The notes under the pieces: generated by a model
The model's input: the letters and a program-made list of their open reading frames with translations, nothing else
The model's database searches: none
What the model was told of the DNA's origin: nothing
Assembly: GCF_001522545.3 (NCBI RefSeq)
Contig: NC_031768.1
Coordinates: 113,458,421-113,522,420, forward strand
Reading direction: 5' to 3'
DNA: 64,000 nt
Origin: Parus major
Taxonomy: Eukaryota > Chordata > Aves > Passeriformes > Paridae
Shown: piece by piece, positions 1-12,095 of the stretch
Layout: every line of letters begins with the position of its first letter
Position numbering within the stretch: the stretch's first letter is position 1
Position numbers and translations under genes: made by a program

Positions 1-1288
1 TGAACACCCAAACACACCTGAGAAACACAAAGTGGGGCTCTGACCCAAGTGACTGATTTTAAGAGTGCTCAGAAATTCAAAGGTATGAGGAAAAGTCAGA
101 TTTAATACCAAAGTGCAAAGCACAGGAGATTTGTTGGTAAGAGTCACCCTACTTACAAAGGACAGCAAAGGCACAAGAAGGAAAGCAAGCAGCAACCAAA
201 GCAAACAAAATCCAGGCAATGAAAGCAGAAATGAATGGAAACGTCCTAGAGGGGGTGTGTGTGTGCAAAGAGTGTAAACAAGGATGTAAAGGAAAGAGGC
301 CTAAATCCTAACAAAACTTAAATTTCACAGCACTTTCACTTAATTACACCTCAATTTATGGCTTGACCGCCACAGTGTAAGAGAGAAATGATATTTAACA
401 TGAGGAGCAGCCATTCTCAGCTTGTGCTGCATCCCACAGAGGAGTTAAAGGGGAAAGCACCGCCCAAAACACTCCTGGGAAACACAAAGTTGGGCTCCAG
501 CTGGGAATGTCAGCGCTGGGAACCCTGCACAGCCTGCAGTGCTCTGGGAACAGGAGGCAGCTCTTTCCAGATCCATTTGAGATATAATGTGGATGTTTTC
601 CTTCCCGTGGCACCGCAGCGTGTGCTGCCGCTGCTCGGAGGAGTTAATTTCTGCAACAATAGTTAGGCAGGCTGGAGAGGAACACTAAGTAAACAAATCT
701 AAATGATTTCAGTTTTGGATCTCAGCTATGCAATTTTAGTCCTGTTGCTAGGTGGGAGTCATTCTCCTCCGGTGGTGTTTTCTGTTTTCAGAGCAGCTCA
801 GGACCCATATGTTTGCTTTATGGTGAAGCACTCCGAGTTCCAATGAGCCTTCAAAAAGCAGATTTTAAAAATCACTTGAGAGCTCCAAGTCAGCAGGGGG
901 AAGCGCTCTGGTGGCCAGGCCAAGGCCAGGGGACGTTGCAATCCCTGTGGCTGAGGGTTCAGCCTGGAGGATCCCTTGCTTTGTGGACACCTGGCCCCAG
1001 CCCTGCTGTCCCCTTCTGAGGCTCCTGTAGTGGCCTGGGGACAGGCACAGGGACAGAGCCACCCTGCACAGGACACCCCTCCAAACCCTCCAAAAACCCA
1101 GGAGCTGCAGGGCTGGAGGGCACGGGGGGAAAAGCTTCTGCAGCTCCAAGGAGGGGCTGCAGGGAGAGAGCCACGGGGGCTGGAGGGACGGTGACAGGGA
1201 CAGCTCTGCCACCTTCCGTGTCCCTGTCACTGTCCCCATCCCTGTGACACCAGTGACACCTTGTCCCTGTCCTGTCCCCATCCCTGTG
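1..1288. other. Non-coding sequence, no gene seen
   Basis: I see no exon with flanking splice sites and a recognisable protein, and no clear repeat family. The last ~90 bases (about 1195-1288) are a degenerate C-rich repeat built on TGTCCC/CCCTGT words that runs straight into the assembly gap. The stretch is either upstream flank or intron 1 of GRIK1. Frames here, such as the one around 388-666, look like chance. Confidence 0.6.
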
Positions 1289-2166
1289 NNNNNNNNNNNN
1301 NNNNNNNNNNNNNNNNNNNNNNNNNNNNNNNNNNNNNNNNNNNNNNNNNNNNNNNNNNNNNNNNNNNNNNNNNNNNNNNNNNNNNNNNNNNNNNNNNNNN
1401 NNNNNNNNNNNNNNNNNNNNNNNNNNNNNNNNNNNNNNNNNNNNNNNNNNNNNNNNNNNNNNNNNNNNNNNNNNNNNNNNNNNNNNNNNNNNNNNNNNNN
1501 NNNNNNNNNNNNNNNNNNNNNNNNNNNNNNNNNNNNNNNNNNNNNNNNNNNNNNNNNNNNNNNNNNNNNNNNNNNNNNNNNNNNNNNNNNNNNNNNNNNN
1601 NNNNNNNNNNNNNNNNNNNNNNNNNNNNNNNNNNNNNNNNNNNNNNNNNNNNNNNNNNNNNNNNNNNNNNNNNNNNNNNNNNNNNNNNNNNNNNNNNNNN
1701 NNNNNNNNNNNNNNNNNNNNNNNNNNNNNNNNNNNNNNNNNNNNNNNNNNNNNNNNNNNNNNNNNNNNNNNNNNNNNNNNNNNNNNNNNNNNNNNNNNNN
1801 NNNNNNNNNNNNNNNNNNNNNNNNNNNNNNNNNNNNNNNNNNNNNNNNNNNNNNNNNNNNNNNNNNNNNNNNNNNNNNNNNNNNNNNNNNNNNNNNNNNN
1901 NNNNNNNNNNNNNNNNNNNNNNNNNNNNNNNNNNNNNNNNNNNNNNNNNNNNNNNNNNNNNNNNNNNNNNNNNNNNNNNNNNNNNNNNNNNNNNNNNNNN
2001 NNNNNNNNNNNNNNNNNNNNNNNNNNNNNNNNNNNNNNNNNNNNNNNNNNNNNNNNNNNNNNNNNNNNNNNNNNNNNNNNNNNNNNNNNNNNNNNNNNNN
2101 NNNNNNNNNNNNNNNNNNNNNNNNNNNNNNNNNNNNNNNNNNNNNNNNNNNNNNNNNNNNNNNNNN
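1289..2166. other. Assembly gap (878 N)
   Basis: This is a run of N. The left flank is a degenerate TGTCCC-type repeat and the right flank is very GC- and CpG-rich, followed by a G-rich minisatellite. That context is typical of sequence lost to GC bias or repeat collapse. It could hide a first exon, but nothing shows that directly. Confidence 0.98.
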
Positions 2167-2224
2167 CCGGGCATCTCCCGGGCCGCGGGGAGCTCGCAGC
2201 CGCCCCTCCCGAGCCGGGGATGCT

Positions 2225-2795
2225 TGGGCTTCTCGGGGATATCTAGGGGTGCTCGGGCATGCTCAGGGATGTTCGGGATGCTCGGGGTTCTCGGGAATGC
2301 TCAGGGATGTTCTGGGATGCTCGGGGATGCTCAGGATGCTCGGGGGTGCTCGGGGCGCTCGGGGATGCTCGGGGATGCTCAGGGATGTTCAGGGATGTTC
2401 AGGATGCTCGGGGTGCTCGGGGATGCTCGGGGATGTTCAGGGATGTTCTGGATGCTCGGGATGCTCGGGGTTCTCGGGGATGTTCAGGGATGTTCTGGGA
2501 TGCTCAGGATGCTCGGGATGCTCAGGGTTCTCGGGGATGTTCAGGGATGTTCTGGGATGCTCAGGATGCTCGGGGCGCTCGGGGATGCTCAGGGATGTTC
2601 AGGATGCTCGGGGATGCTCGGGGATGTTCAGGGATGTTCTGGGATGCTCAGGATGCTCGGGGTTCTCGGGGACGTTCAGGGATGTTCAGGGATGCTCAGG
2701 GATGTTCAGGATGCTCGGGGTTCTCGGGGATGTTCAGGGATGTTCTGGGATGCTCAGGGTGCTCGGGGATGCTCGGGGTGCTCGGGGATGCTGTG
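2225..2795 (+). repeat. G-rich minisatellite, ~10-bp unit
   Basis: The array is built from 10-11 bp words such as GGGGATGCTC and AGGGATGTTC, with variants ending in TTCTGGGATG. They combine into longer, imperfect higher-order blocks. The + strand carries runs of three to four G separated by 5-7 bases, for example around 2405-2440, which fits the classical G-quadruplex motif. All three + frames are nearly stop-free because the unit lacks stop words. The long predicted Gly/Cys/Ser-rich frames are therefore a repeat artefact, not a protein. Confidence 0.92.
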
Positions 2796-2799
2796 CTGC

Positions 2800-3925
2800 C
2801 AGGGCTCCGCTGCCCAAAGCTGACCCCGGTGAGCGGGACCAGGGAAGTTGGGCGCGGGGATCCGGGCCGGGCATCCCCGGAACCTGCGGGGTGTCGGCTC
2901 CGGGCGCTCCGCGGGGCACCATGCGAGGAGCCCCCAAAACCGAGCGGCCACCTCTGTCCCCACAGCAGGAAGGGTCGGGTGACCCTAAAATCTGTGCCGA
3001 GGGGTGCGGAGTGTGGCGGCTCGGAGCGCAGGGCTGTGGTTCCGGAGGGCACCTGGGGGGATGCGGGACGCGTTTGTCCCCGGGCACGGGCAGGTCCGCG
3101 GGGCTGCGAGGAAAACTCCTGGAAACGGGAATTTACTTCTTATAAAGTAGAAAACTCCGCACCATGGAAACGGGGCTCGGCTCGCAGGAAGCCTCTCTTC
3201 CTACAGTGGGTTTCTTGTGTCAGTCAAGTGAGACGGTGAATGCAAAGTATCGGAAGAGTTCGGGGTTAGGAGAGACTGTGGGAAAGATGTAGGCAGAACC
3301 TGGCACGCCGCTGTTTCTGTCTATCCCTCTTTCGCTTGGCAAACACTGAACAGTGCGGGGAGAGGAAATAAACAAAATAAAAAGAAAAACAAAAATAAAA
3401 CCCGCAAAGAAGCTGTTTATGGCGCTGGGGAGAGCATCCCGCAATTCCCAAAGGCGCTAAAGATCGATGCTTTTTGACCCGGCCAGCCTTAACCCCGCGG
3501 AGCTCCCCCAGAGCGCTGAAACCACGGGAAGGTTCCCGGTGCCAGGAACATTTAAAGGAAGGGAGGGCTCGGCCCTTGGAGGCGCTGGGATCTTCCCTCA
3601 GCTCCCGGCTGTCCCCGTCCGGGGTGCGCTCCCCTTTCCCGGGGGGTTCAGGTGCCCCTCGCTGTTCCCTGCTCACCCCTGCAGGGGAGCCGTGCCACAA
3701 ACACGGGGGATTCAGGGAAATCTCCCCCAGCGGAACCCGGGGCAGAAAGCCGTGTCCAAATCCCTGGAGCGCAGACACCAGCTCTGGGATGCTCTGGAAA
3801 TGCACAAAAACGCCGTCCCCGCCAGGACAGAAAGAGCCATAAAGCTGACAAAGCGCTCCCCTTCCAATCGCACCCGTGCAGAGGGAAATCGATGCTCCGG
3901 GTGTGTTCCGGGGCTGGCAATGCAT
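2800..3925. promoter_or_regulatory. CpG-rich block, candidate CpG island/promoter
   Basis: By eye, CpG dinucleotides are dense from about 2800 to 3150 and remain frequent to about 3900, unlike the CpG-poor DNA on either side. Such blocks often mark promoters in vertebrates. No GRIK1 signal-peptide exon with a phase-1 donor is visible here. The block could be the GRIK1 promoter with its coding exon in the adjacent gap, an alternative or non-coding RNA promoter, or a locally GC-rich intronic island. Strand is undetermined. Confidence 0.4.
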
Positions 3926-3929
3926 AAAA

Positions 3930-4330
3930 CATTGAGAGCACTCTTACTGCCGTGCTTATGCTGCCGATAAAGTAATGATGTTATAAAATATTAATCCTTC
4001 CCATCCGTTAACAGCGGCAAAGTTTCTCCGCGGAATCTGTCACTCCTGGAGGTGGCAGAGAGGAGTAATGGCAGCAGCTCCTCCAAATCTCTTTGTGATA
4101 ACATCATAAAATCATCCCCAAGCCTTTCTGACAGCGAAGGAAGTGCCATTAAGCCATCAGATTGCCTTCCCCGTGTTTTAGTTAATTAAGGCAGGAAAAG
4201 CGGTGAGGCACTTGGATCCATACCCTGAGAGTTTAATTGCATTTGCCACTGTCACGGAGCTTTCAGATTTATTTTTTATTAATATTTGTTTCCTGGCTTG
4301 TAATAGAAATGAATGGGTTGTCTTGCTGGT
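3930..4330. promoter_or_regulatory. Candidate conserved non-coding element next to the CpG block
   Basis: This is low-repeat, AT-rich sequence with homeodomain-like words (TTAGTTAATTAAGG near 4180, ATTAATCC near 3990, TTAATTGCATTTG near 4232). It lies immediately downstream of the CpG-rich block. It resembles vertebrate conserved non-coding elements in composition only. Conservation was not tested, so this is an inference. Confidence 0.25.
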
Positions 4331-7300
4331 GGTTAATTAGTTGAGAAAGGACATGTGAGTGATATGGATTCTAGTTATTCCTCAGCATCTGACAAAGAAC
4401 TTCTTTTCCAGATCTCTAAAGGGAAAATGAGGCACGGCAATGTGACAGTAAAACTGACTCATTAGGATAAAAGTAATGGATTTTGAGATAAGATAAAGTT
4501 TTAAGTTTCAGTAATAAAATAAAATATTGGTGTCTTACTGGGTATTTCTTCCCCACTGCTGTTCAAAAGCTTTTCCCCTGACGCAAGAGCTAATGGGGCT
4601 GCCCAGGAAAATATCATCTTTATCTGCACATTACCCACCAGACTGCATTATATAAAAGTGTACTTAAAGTTCACCACCCCAATATTTTTTGTTGAATTCC
4701 AATGAACTTTCAGTTTTTACACCAAGTCCTTCTTATCTATGCTACTTGTGGCACTTGTATATAATAAATGATCTCCAAGGAAGAATAGCAATGAACTGGA
4801 GCAGATGCTCAGGTGCAGAAACAGCTTCCAAAGACATCTCAGCAACAACAGAATAATCCATTTGTTAGTGCTGGATGCAGAGCTCTCATTCCTGGACATG
4901 CATTACAGATTCTGAATAGGTTAGAAGGGTAAAATTGAGTGATAATTTGTGAAAATTTACAGATGCTCGTCACCTGAGCTCCATTCTGGGTTAGAACAGC
5001 AAGTTATTAACAAAGCACTGGAGTTACCCAGAACAGAGAGGAAGTTGCTTGGATGAATCTTGGAATTGTCTCTGAAATTACCAGTCCCTAGAAATGAACA
5101 AATGGGCAGGTTTCAGGGTTTGTAGGAATTGCTCGGGGTGAGGAGATAGATACCAAAAGGGTTTTCAGTATTTTGTGTGTTTCTCTATCCATTTATTTCT
5201 AAATGGAATATTTACGTAAGGGTTCGTCTTTTGCACTGATTTACTCCTTACTCCAGCAAAATTCCCAAATTCAGTGAATTGTGTTTTCCACAATCCAGGA
5301 TTAGCCCCATAACATTTATCTTCAACTGAGAAATAGCAGATTTAAACCAAACACATGCAAGTCAGCCACAAAATATCAATTTCTAATAAGTTGAAATTTC
5401 TAATAACTTGAAATTTTCAATATAGATTTCAAAATCTCTGTTGGATTTCCCCGAGCAGGGCTAAAGCTGTGAGTTCTTTTCCTGTGTGAAATTGCCATTT
5501 TCCCCTCACAAGAATGATGAAGACAGGAGCCTCATTAATTTCTCTGCAAATCTGCTGCTGTTTGTGAACTCTTCTTGATATTTTGTTTGTGAAGGGAATG
5601 ATTCTAACACACATCTGAGCTTCATCAGCGTGAAATGGCAAAAACCCTTCCTGGAAAGTCTCTTCTCATATTTGAACATCATGAAAAATGTTCATTTACA
5701 GAATTTCTTACCAGACATCTACAAATTATTATATTTTATGATATTATAGGAAGTGGAGCTGCATTTTTCTCACTGGATGATAAGACATTAAATAATTTTT
5801 TTTTCACTAGACTCTGAATGCTCAGAGGTTTATAAATTCTTTGTGATACCAAAGTTTCCTTATTGTACACTTAGAGAAAACTATTTTGCTGCAAATATTT
5901 CCAAAGGATTGTTACCAAAGCATCCAAAATTTGATTTTCACGCCTCTCCCTTCTCGCTGGATTTGAGAGCACTGTACAAGTGGGAGGCAGGGCAACATTT
6001 GGCTGGCTTCAAATGGGTAATTGAGTTAAAAATCCCTAAAAAAAGGCTGGTGCAAGATGCTCTGCAGCCCCTCAGTGAGGGAACTGCTGCTGCCTCCCTC
6101 GGTGAGTGGCTGTGCTGGCGAGGGGGAAAGGGCTACTTGGGCTTTGGGGAAACTGCCAGGGGACTCCAAAAACCAGCAGGTTGGGTCTCCCTCATCAGAA
6201 CAGCCTGAACACCTCCTTGGGCAGAGGGTAGGTGAGCTGGAAAGGTGCAGGACAGCCCCAGACATGCCAGACTGAAGGGGAGTTTGCAGAGCCAGGCAGG
6301 GTTTAACAAAAAGCGAAGGGTGCGGTGTCCTGTGCCCCCTGTCCCCAAAGGGGAGGTCCCGAGGCCAGGAAAGGCAAACTGAGCCAGGCAGGCCAGCTTT
6401 GTCCAGCTTGGACCAGAGCTGGGCTGGTTTAGGCAGGGCTGAGGGAGAGAAAAACGCCCAGAAAGGTGTGATGAAGTCCAAGAGAAGCATAGCAGTGCTG
6501 CATTTCCCGGGGGCTCGGCGGTGAGCGTGGCGAGTCCCCTCGCTGTCTCTGAGCAGCCACTGGACCGTGGGATGGGAACTGGGGCCTGTTCTGGGGCAGT
6601 TCCTGGCTTCCAGGACTTTCCAGGGACTCCCACACAGAAGCTGTCCCCTCCAGAAGGGACATGGGACCCCCGGGAGCCTCCCTTGTGTGGCCCCAGGAGC
6701 GGCTCCCAGGCTCCATGGAGTCCTGGCAGCCACAGGATCGCCCAAATTCCTCCCAGGGAGGAGAGTTTGACATCAGGTGCTTTGGGCAGGAGGAACCTTC
6801 CTTACAAACAGGGTGGAAAGTGGTTCCCCAGAGCTTCTCTATTGGCCAGCAGCCTGTGTGTGGTGTCCAGGTGTGGTGACCAGCTCTTAGTTCCCCTGGC
6901 TTCCCCACAGCACCCAACTCACAGGGCATTTCCCTCAGCAGCTCTAAGCTCCTCCATATGGCCCTGTCCTCTCTCAACATTTTCCATTTGGGCTGGAAGT
7001 ACAATTCCAATGCTGTTTTTTCATTACAGTCTGTTTGTATGTCCTGGTCAGTAATAAAGCTTAAATCCTGCTCCCCCCCTCAATACTTTAAACAACTGCC
7101 TCTAATCTTCTTTTCTCAGAAAGGCTTGATTTGACCAACTAAACTATAGATTGTACTGCAGCAAAAGAAACAAATCCCATCCCAGAACTGATTACTTTTA
7201 CTGCACAGCTTTGGGGCTGTGAGCAGCAAGCCCAGTCTGTCCTAGTTTGGGTTGACTTTAGATTTTAGTTTGCAGTAATGAGTTTATGATCTTGGGCAAG

Positions 7301-9854
7301 CTTTGCAGTGGGAGGTTATTACCCTTCCCTCTCTCTCCCTGCTGAAGGTTATAGGGTATTTTCCAGGAAATGATGAGCTCTCAAACCATGAATTTGCTTT
7401 CTCAGGACAAAATCAAAATTCCAAATTAAAACAGCTTCATTATTCCACATTGGCATTGTTTTCACCTCAGCTACAGGAGCCAGTATCTGATAGGGCTGTT
7501 AAAGTAACTTCTTCTTTTCTTTGCTTTTCTTTTTTTTAATTCCTCTGACAGTGCAGAAGGTTCCTTAAATACCCGTAGAGCTTCACTAAATTAGGCTGGC
7601 ACAAAATGGCACGGGAAGTGGGAATTGTTTCTGTGGCCAAAGAGGCAGAACTGGTGTCAAAGGCTCAGTTTTGAGCTTCTTTTCTCGGTCCATCAGGCTT
7701 TTTGCAATCACACCTCCCAGTTGGGTTGTTTAGGTTGGTTTTTTTCCTCCTTCAAGCTTTCAGACCGCACAAGTTTAAGAGAGGAGAGTTATAAATTCTT
7801 TTAGCACTGAGACTGTTCCCACATTCTGCCCCCGGCTCTGCACACCCAAACCTGGCCTAGTTCAAGGCAAATCCAAAAAATTCTGTTTGCAGCACACAGG
7901 TTCTGGCTGGGCTCCAGGAGCAGCCCCCTCCTGGTGCCACCAGGGTCCTGGTGGAGCCTGCCTGCGTGGAAGTGACAGTCAGAGAGCAGAGACACCTCCC
8001 AAAATGCAGAGTTTGGGTGAGCAAACAGCACAAGTCCCCAGGATGGGGCACTGGAGACATCCCCCAGCTCCTGGGCTCTGCTCTGGCTCTCGGCTGGGGC
8101 AGCATCACTTCAGACATGGCAAAACACAGCCAGAGCCTCTCAGAGAAATAACACAGGCTGCTCAGTTCCACGTGCCCAGGGCACACCAGCAGGGACAGAC
8201 ATTCAGCTCTGCTCTTCATCCAAGAGTTTGGGGGGAAGAAATCTGTTTTAGAAGGATAACATCTGGCAGCTGTAAGAAAAGAACTGTTTGAAGATTCCAG
8301 TTTATTGTCCCCCTCCTGTGGGGAGAGGGAAGGAGCAGAGCCCTGCCAGGTTGTTCTGGATTGGAAAAGTCAGGTTTAGTGTGGTTTGGCCAGACAATGC
8401 TGAGAAGAAAAATTTCTACACCTGAAATGCTTGGATGGTACAGTTAGAAGGCAAATCCACGGAAATTTGGGCTTTTGGGGTCTTACAGTGCAAATTTTCC
8501 CCCCCATTTTGACATTTCCACAGACTTCTCCACTATGGCACACAGGCCCTCTGTATTTTGGACACAGCAGCAGTGTCTTGGCTTTGGAGCCCTTTCCAGA
8601 AGGGTGTTGTGCACTTTGGGAATGAAGGTAAGGAAGGATTTTCCTGGCCTGTAGCTCACTGGCAAACACAGAATTACCATGACTTGTTCTCTTACACCCT
8701 GCCTGTTCCAGCACCTCTTCTGCTCCCAGCAGGATCTGAGCAGAGGCTTTTGGAGCACCCACAGGGATGGGGGATGTGCCTCCAAACCCTGAGGTCTCCA
8801 CCAAAGCTGCACATGTGCTGGTGCACTGCTCCAGCCAGGCTGGCTGGGGTGAGCTGTGGCTTTGGGAAAGGCTCAGCCCAGTGCTCACAGCCCTCGGCTT
8901 TCACCTCCTGGTGAAGATCTGGAGAACTGGAAACTGGATGCACTGACATGTAAACACCCAGAGGGAAAACAACCCCAAAAACGCAGCTCCTGCTTCCCCA
9001 GAAATAACCCTTTCTGCACTCACACTCAGGAGAAAATCCAATAAAAGCAAATCCATCTCAGAACTCCTTGCTGTGGCACAAGGAGCTTTCTCCTGAGCGT
9101 CCTGGGGCACAGCCATTCCCACAAAGGGTGTGGATGAGGGAGGGGGAACGGGAGGAATTTCAGGAGGAACAGTCACTTCATTTTCCAGGATCTGCCAATG
9201 AATCCCGATTTCCTTGGCACAGCCCCAGGGGATTAATGGGGATTAATCCTGTGAGCCAGGATCAGGCAGAGCTGTGCCTATCAGCACTCAGAGCAGACTC
9301 AAAACTCCCTTTGATCGTGCCACTGTCACACAGGAGCCTGCCTGGGAGTTAGGTCAGGTTTGGAGCTGCCCTACACTTTTCCAGGGACTGAAAATGCTGG
9401 GGCTGGGCACTTGAGATGCCTTGTGAATAACCTGAGCAGTGGGTCACAGCTCAGCTGGCTGCAGGAAATAACACAGCAAAACCCACCAAGAACTGTTAAG
9501 CAAACCACAAATTAGCCACAGCAGAATTCCTCCCTGAAATTTGGAGAATGAATTACAATTTCTGACGGAAATATTTTTGTTTTGCTTTGGTTTTGGTTGC
9601 TTTGGTTTTGGTTGCTTTTCTTCATCTTAGAATTCAGAAAGAGAATAGGAAATTACTTTAAAATCACAGGGATGATCCTTCCCAGCCTGTTGGAATGGGA
9701 ATGAGTAAGTACAGGGCACAAGAAGGACGTGGAGTCACTGCTGGGCTGTTTTCACTCAGAATTGTTCAGATGTGTTTGTTGTGATAAACTGGGTTTGTGC
9801 CAAGCAGCTCGGAGCCTGTGTGGGTGCAGGGAGAGTTTGGGCTCCTGGGTGTCA
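4331..9854. other. Non-coding sequence (probable GRIK1 intron 1)
   Basis: This is about 5.5 kb without a recognisable exon, RNA gene or clear transposon. The first ~1.7 kb is AT-rich. From about 6050 to 7000 and 7800 to 9350 it is more GC-rich, with many short chance frames on both strands. None of the translated frames resembles a protein family I know. Confidence 0.6.
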
Positions 9855-9928
9855 GTGCAAGGGCAGCAGTCAGACTGGATGATCCCCATGGAGCCCTTCC
9901 AGCTCAGCATGTTCTGTGATTCCCAGCA
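9855..9928 (+). mobile_element. CR1 LINE 3' end fragment
   Basis: The stretch contains GGATGATCCCCATGGAGCCC, a TTCCAGCTCAGCATG-type segment and a TTCTGTGATTCC end. This order matches the 3' terminus of avian CR1 elements, which end in a short ATTCTRTGAT-like repeat instead of poly(A). Only the last ~75 bp survive, so it is a dead 5'-truncated copy. Confidence 0.65.
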
Positions 9929-11345
9929 AAATGGCTTCACAGGGTGCTGAACCCCCCAGTTATTTGCCTCTACTTGCAAATATTAAATGCAAAATGCCAC
10001 AGCAAAAGGCTGCAGTAAAGGAGGCAGGAATCTGGTGGAACTGGTGCACGGCTGGGTGACAGAAGTGGGATTTTGGAGTTGCTCAGTCAACATTAGTGTG
10101 GTGTCTCCCCATCCTCTGGGCTTTCACTTTTAAATCTTTTGTGTTTATAGAAAAGGTTTGAGTCCAGCTCTCTGTCCCCGTGTGGAACACAGCCAGAAAT
10201 GTCCTCTGAGCTTCCCAGCCTGTCCCTGCTGCCCCTTCCCTCCTCAGCTGCCCTGTCACCTGCTCCGTGCCTGAGCTGTGCCCTGCCACCGAGGCCACTT
10301 CCAGAGTTCTCCTGGAAAAATGATGTCTTTCTTCTCGCTATCTCTGATCCAACAACTTGTACACAAAAAGCTTTTTATTCTTCCGGCGCCACTTCCTTTC
10401 AGCTGTGCCAAACCACCCCAAAACCTTATCAGTGGGGCACTGCAGCTGCAGTTTAATGTGAGCTCCCTCTTCCCTGACTATCTCAGAAAGTTCCAAATTG
10501 TTTACTTATCTGCCAGAAACACACACCGAGGGGAGTTCAGGCTCTGCTGCCCAAGGTGCATTTTAAATCACGGGGAGAACTGCTTCAGATATTTCACATT
10601 ACATCTCCCAGCTTTATCTGCCGCTGTAAATGATGAGGCTGCTCCATTGAGCTGAATGAAGATTAAATTTTTGAGCAGTGTTTTCTGAAGAATGGAGATT
10701 TTTCTCTCTGAAATGAAGAGCCTGTCGTGCCCCAGCGTGGCTGCCCAAGCCTTTCCTTCCCCATCAGGCACAGGCAGCTCCCAGGGGCTGAGCCTGTCCT
10801 GACATTAAAGGCATCTGCAGATGGAGTGAGGGTGGGATGTGCCCTGCACAGCAAATGCTCTGGGGAGCTTCAGTCCCTCTGCTGACCTGCAGACATCCCA
10901 GCTGCCGTGAGGGAGAGGTAGCTGGGGAAATGTACCCTGGGCTGTGCGCAGCCCTTCCCTTCACACACCCCAGGGACGTGGATTTTTAAATAAACCATTT
11001 TTAAATAAACCATTGCTTGCAGCAGCTCCCACCCAGGCTGAATTCCTGGCTCCAGCCCTCTCCTCTGAGCTCTCCAGCATGGGAAGATCCCAGCCTGGCT
11101 TTGCTTGTTTTGTGCCTGACACACACCCCTGGGAGAGAGCTGAGTGGGTGCCTCCTTTAAAAATACACAGCACCGATGGGATCCAGTGTGGGAACAGTTT
11201 TGTTGCCTCTTTTGGAGCTGAATTTAGTGCCTGGTCTCCCATGGGTGCCCACAAAAGCCAGAGAACGCAGCAGCCCCCAGTGCTGCTGGCTGGAAACTGC
11301 AGCACAATCCTGAGCTGGGCAGGTCCTGGTGCTCCAGGGTGGGAA
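9929..11345. other. Non-coding sequence, no gene seen
   Basis: I see no exon or known repeat. The segment ends in GC-rich sequence leading into the 21-bp minisatellite. A TTTTTAAATAAACCA word is duplicated near 10983-11012, which is a small local duplication. Confidence 0.55.
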
Positions 11346-11635
11346 GGGCTCCCCATGGCCACATCTGGGCTCCCCATGGCCATTTCTGGGCTCCCCATGG
11401 CCACATCTGGGCTCCCCATGGCCACATCTGGGCTCCCCATGGCAACTTCTGGGCTCCCCATGCCCACATCTGGGCTCCCCATGGCCACTTCTGGGCTCCC
11501 CATGGCCACTTCTGGGCTCTCCATGGCCACTTCTGGGTTCCCCATGGCCACATCTGGGCTCCCCATGGCCACATCTGGGTTCCCCATGGCCACATCTGGG
11601 CTCCCCATGGCCACATCTGGGTTCCCCACTCCCAC
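11346..11635 (+). repeat. 21-bp minisatellite, 13 full copies
   Basis: The unit reads GGGCTCCCCATGGCCACATC plus one T. Thirteen copies follow in exact 21-bp register from 11346 to 11618 with only point differences (for example CACTTCT for CACATCT, or a single CCCATGCCC variant), then a decayed partial copy. Each unit contains the palindrome CCATGG. Because 21 is a multiple of three, five of the six frames stay open, which explains the long Gly/Leu/Pro/Met/Ala/Thr/Ser frames. I do not call these proteins. Confidence 0.95.
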
Positions 11636-11699
11636 CCAGCCCTCTGCAGAGCTGCCCCAGGCCCAGCACAGGGAGCACCTGGAGCTGCTGGAGCCAGCC

Positions 11700-12095
11700 C
11701 AGAGGGGACACCAGGATGGGCAGAGGGATGGAGCAGCTCTGCTGGCAGGGCTGGGATTGCTCAGCCTGGACACAGGGCTTTGGGGTGACCTCACTGTGGC
11801 CTTGCAGTGCCTGAAGGGAGCCCACAGGAAAGATGGAGAGAGACTTTGGAAAAGAGCCTGGAGTGCCAGGACACAGGGAACAGCTTCCCACTGCCAGATG
11901 GCAGGGCTAGATGGGATATTGGGAATTGTGGGAGTGGTGAGACCCTGTCATGAATGGAATTTCCCCAGAGGCTGTGGCTGCCCCTGGATCCCTGGCAGGG
12001 TCCAAGGCCAGGTTGGACAGGGCTTGGAGCAGCCTGGGACAGTGAAAGTGTCCCTGCCATGGCAGGGGATGGGATGGGATGGGAATCAGGCTGCC
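11700..12095 (+). mobile_element. CR1 LINE 3' fragment
   Basis: Successive segments match the avian CR1 3' region in order: GGGATTGCTCAGCCTGG, GGTGACCTCACTGTGGCC, GAAAGATGGAGAGAGACTTT, AGATGGGATATTGGG, TGGATCCCTGGCAGGGTCC, AAGGCCAGGTTGGACAGGG and CTTGGAGCAGCCTGGGACAG. The terminal GGTCCCTTCCA tail is missing and replaced by a GGGAT run. It begins about 65 bp after the minisatellite. Confidence 0.88.

Noticed and set aside
388..666. Possible GRIK1 exon 1, because the frame contains APQRVLPLLGG
   Set aside because: The resemblance to the GluK1 signal-peptide end is loose. There is no donor after the required G and no hydrophobic signal peptide before it.
2809..2840. Donor-like GACCCCG|GTGAGC in the CpG block as the end of GRIK1 exon 1
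   Set aside because: The preceding codons do not encode a signal peptide or the expected end of GluK1 exon 1 in the right phase.
1244..3239. Very long Gly/Cys/Ser- and Arg/Asp-rich open frames
   Set aside because: They run through 878 N and a 10-bp minisatellite lacking stop words. No splice sites or protein family support them.
3266..3925. 219-residue minus-strand frame in the CpG block
   Set aside because: Overlapping frames are open on both strands in GC-rich DNA, and the translation has no recognisable domain.
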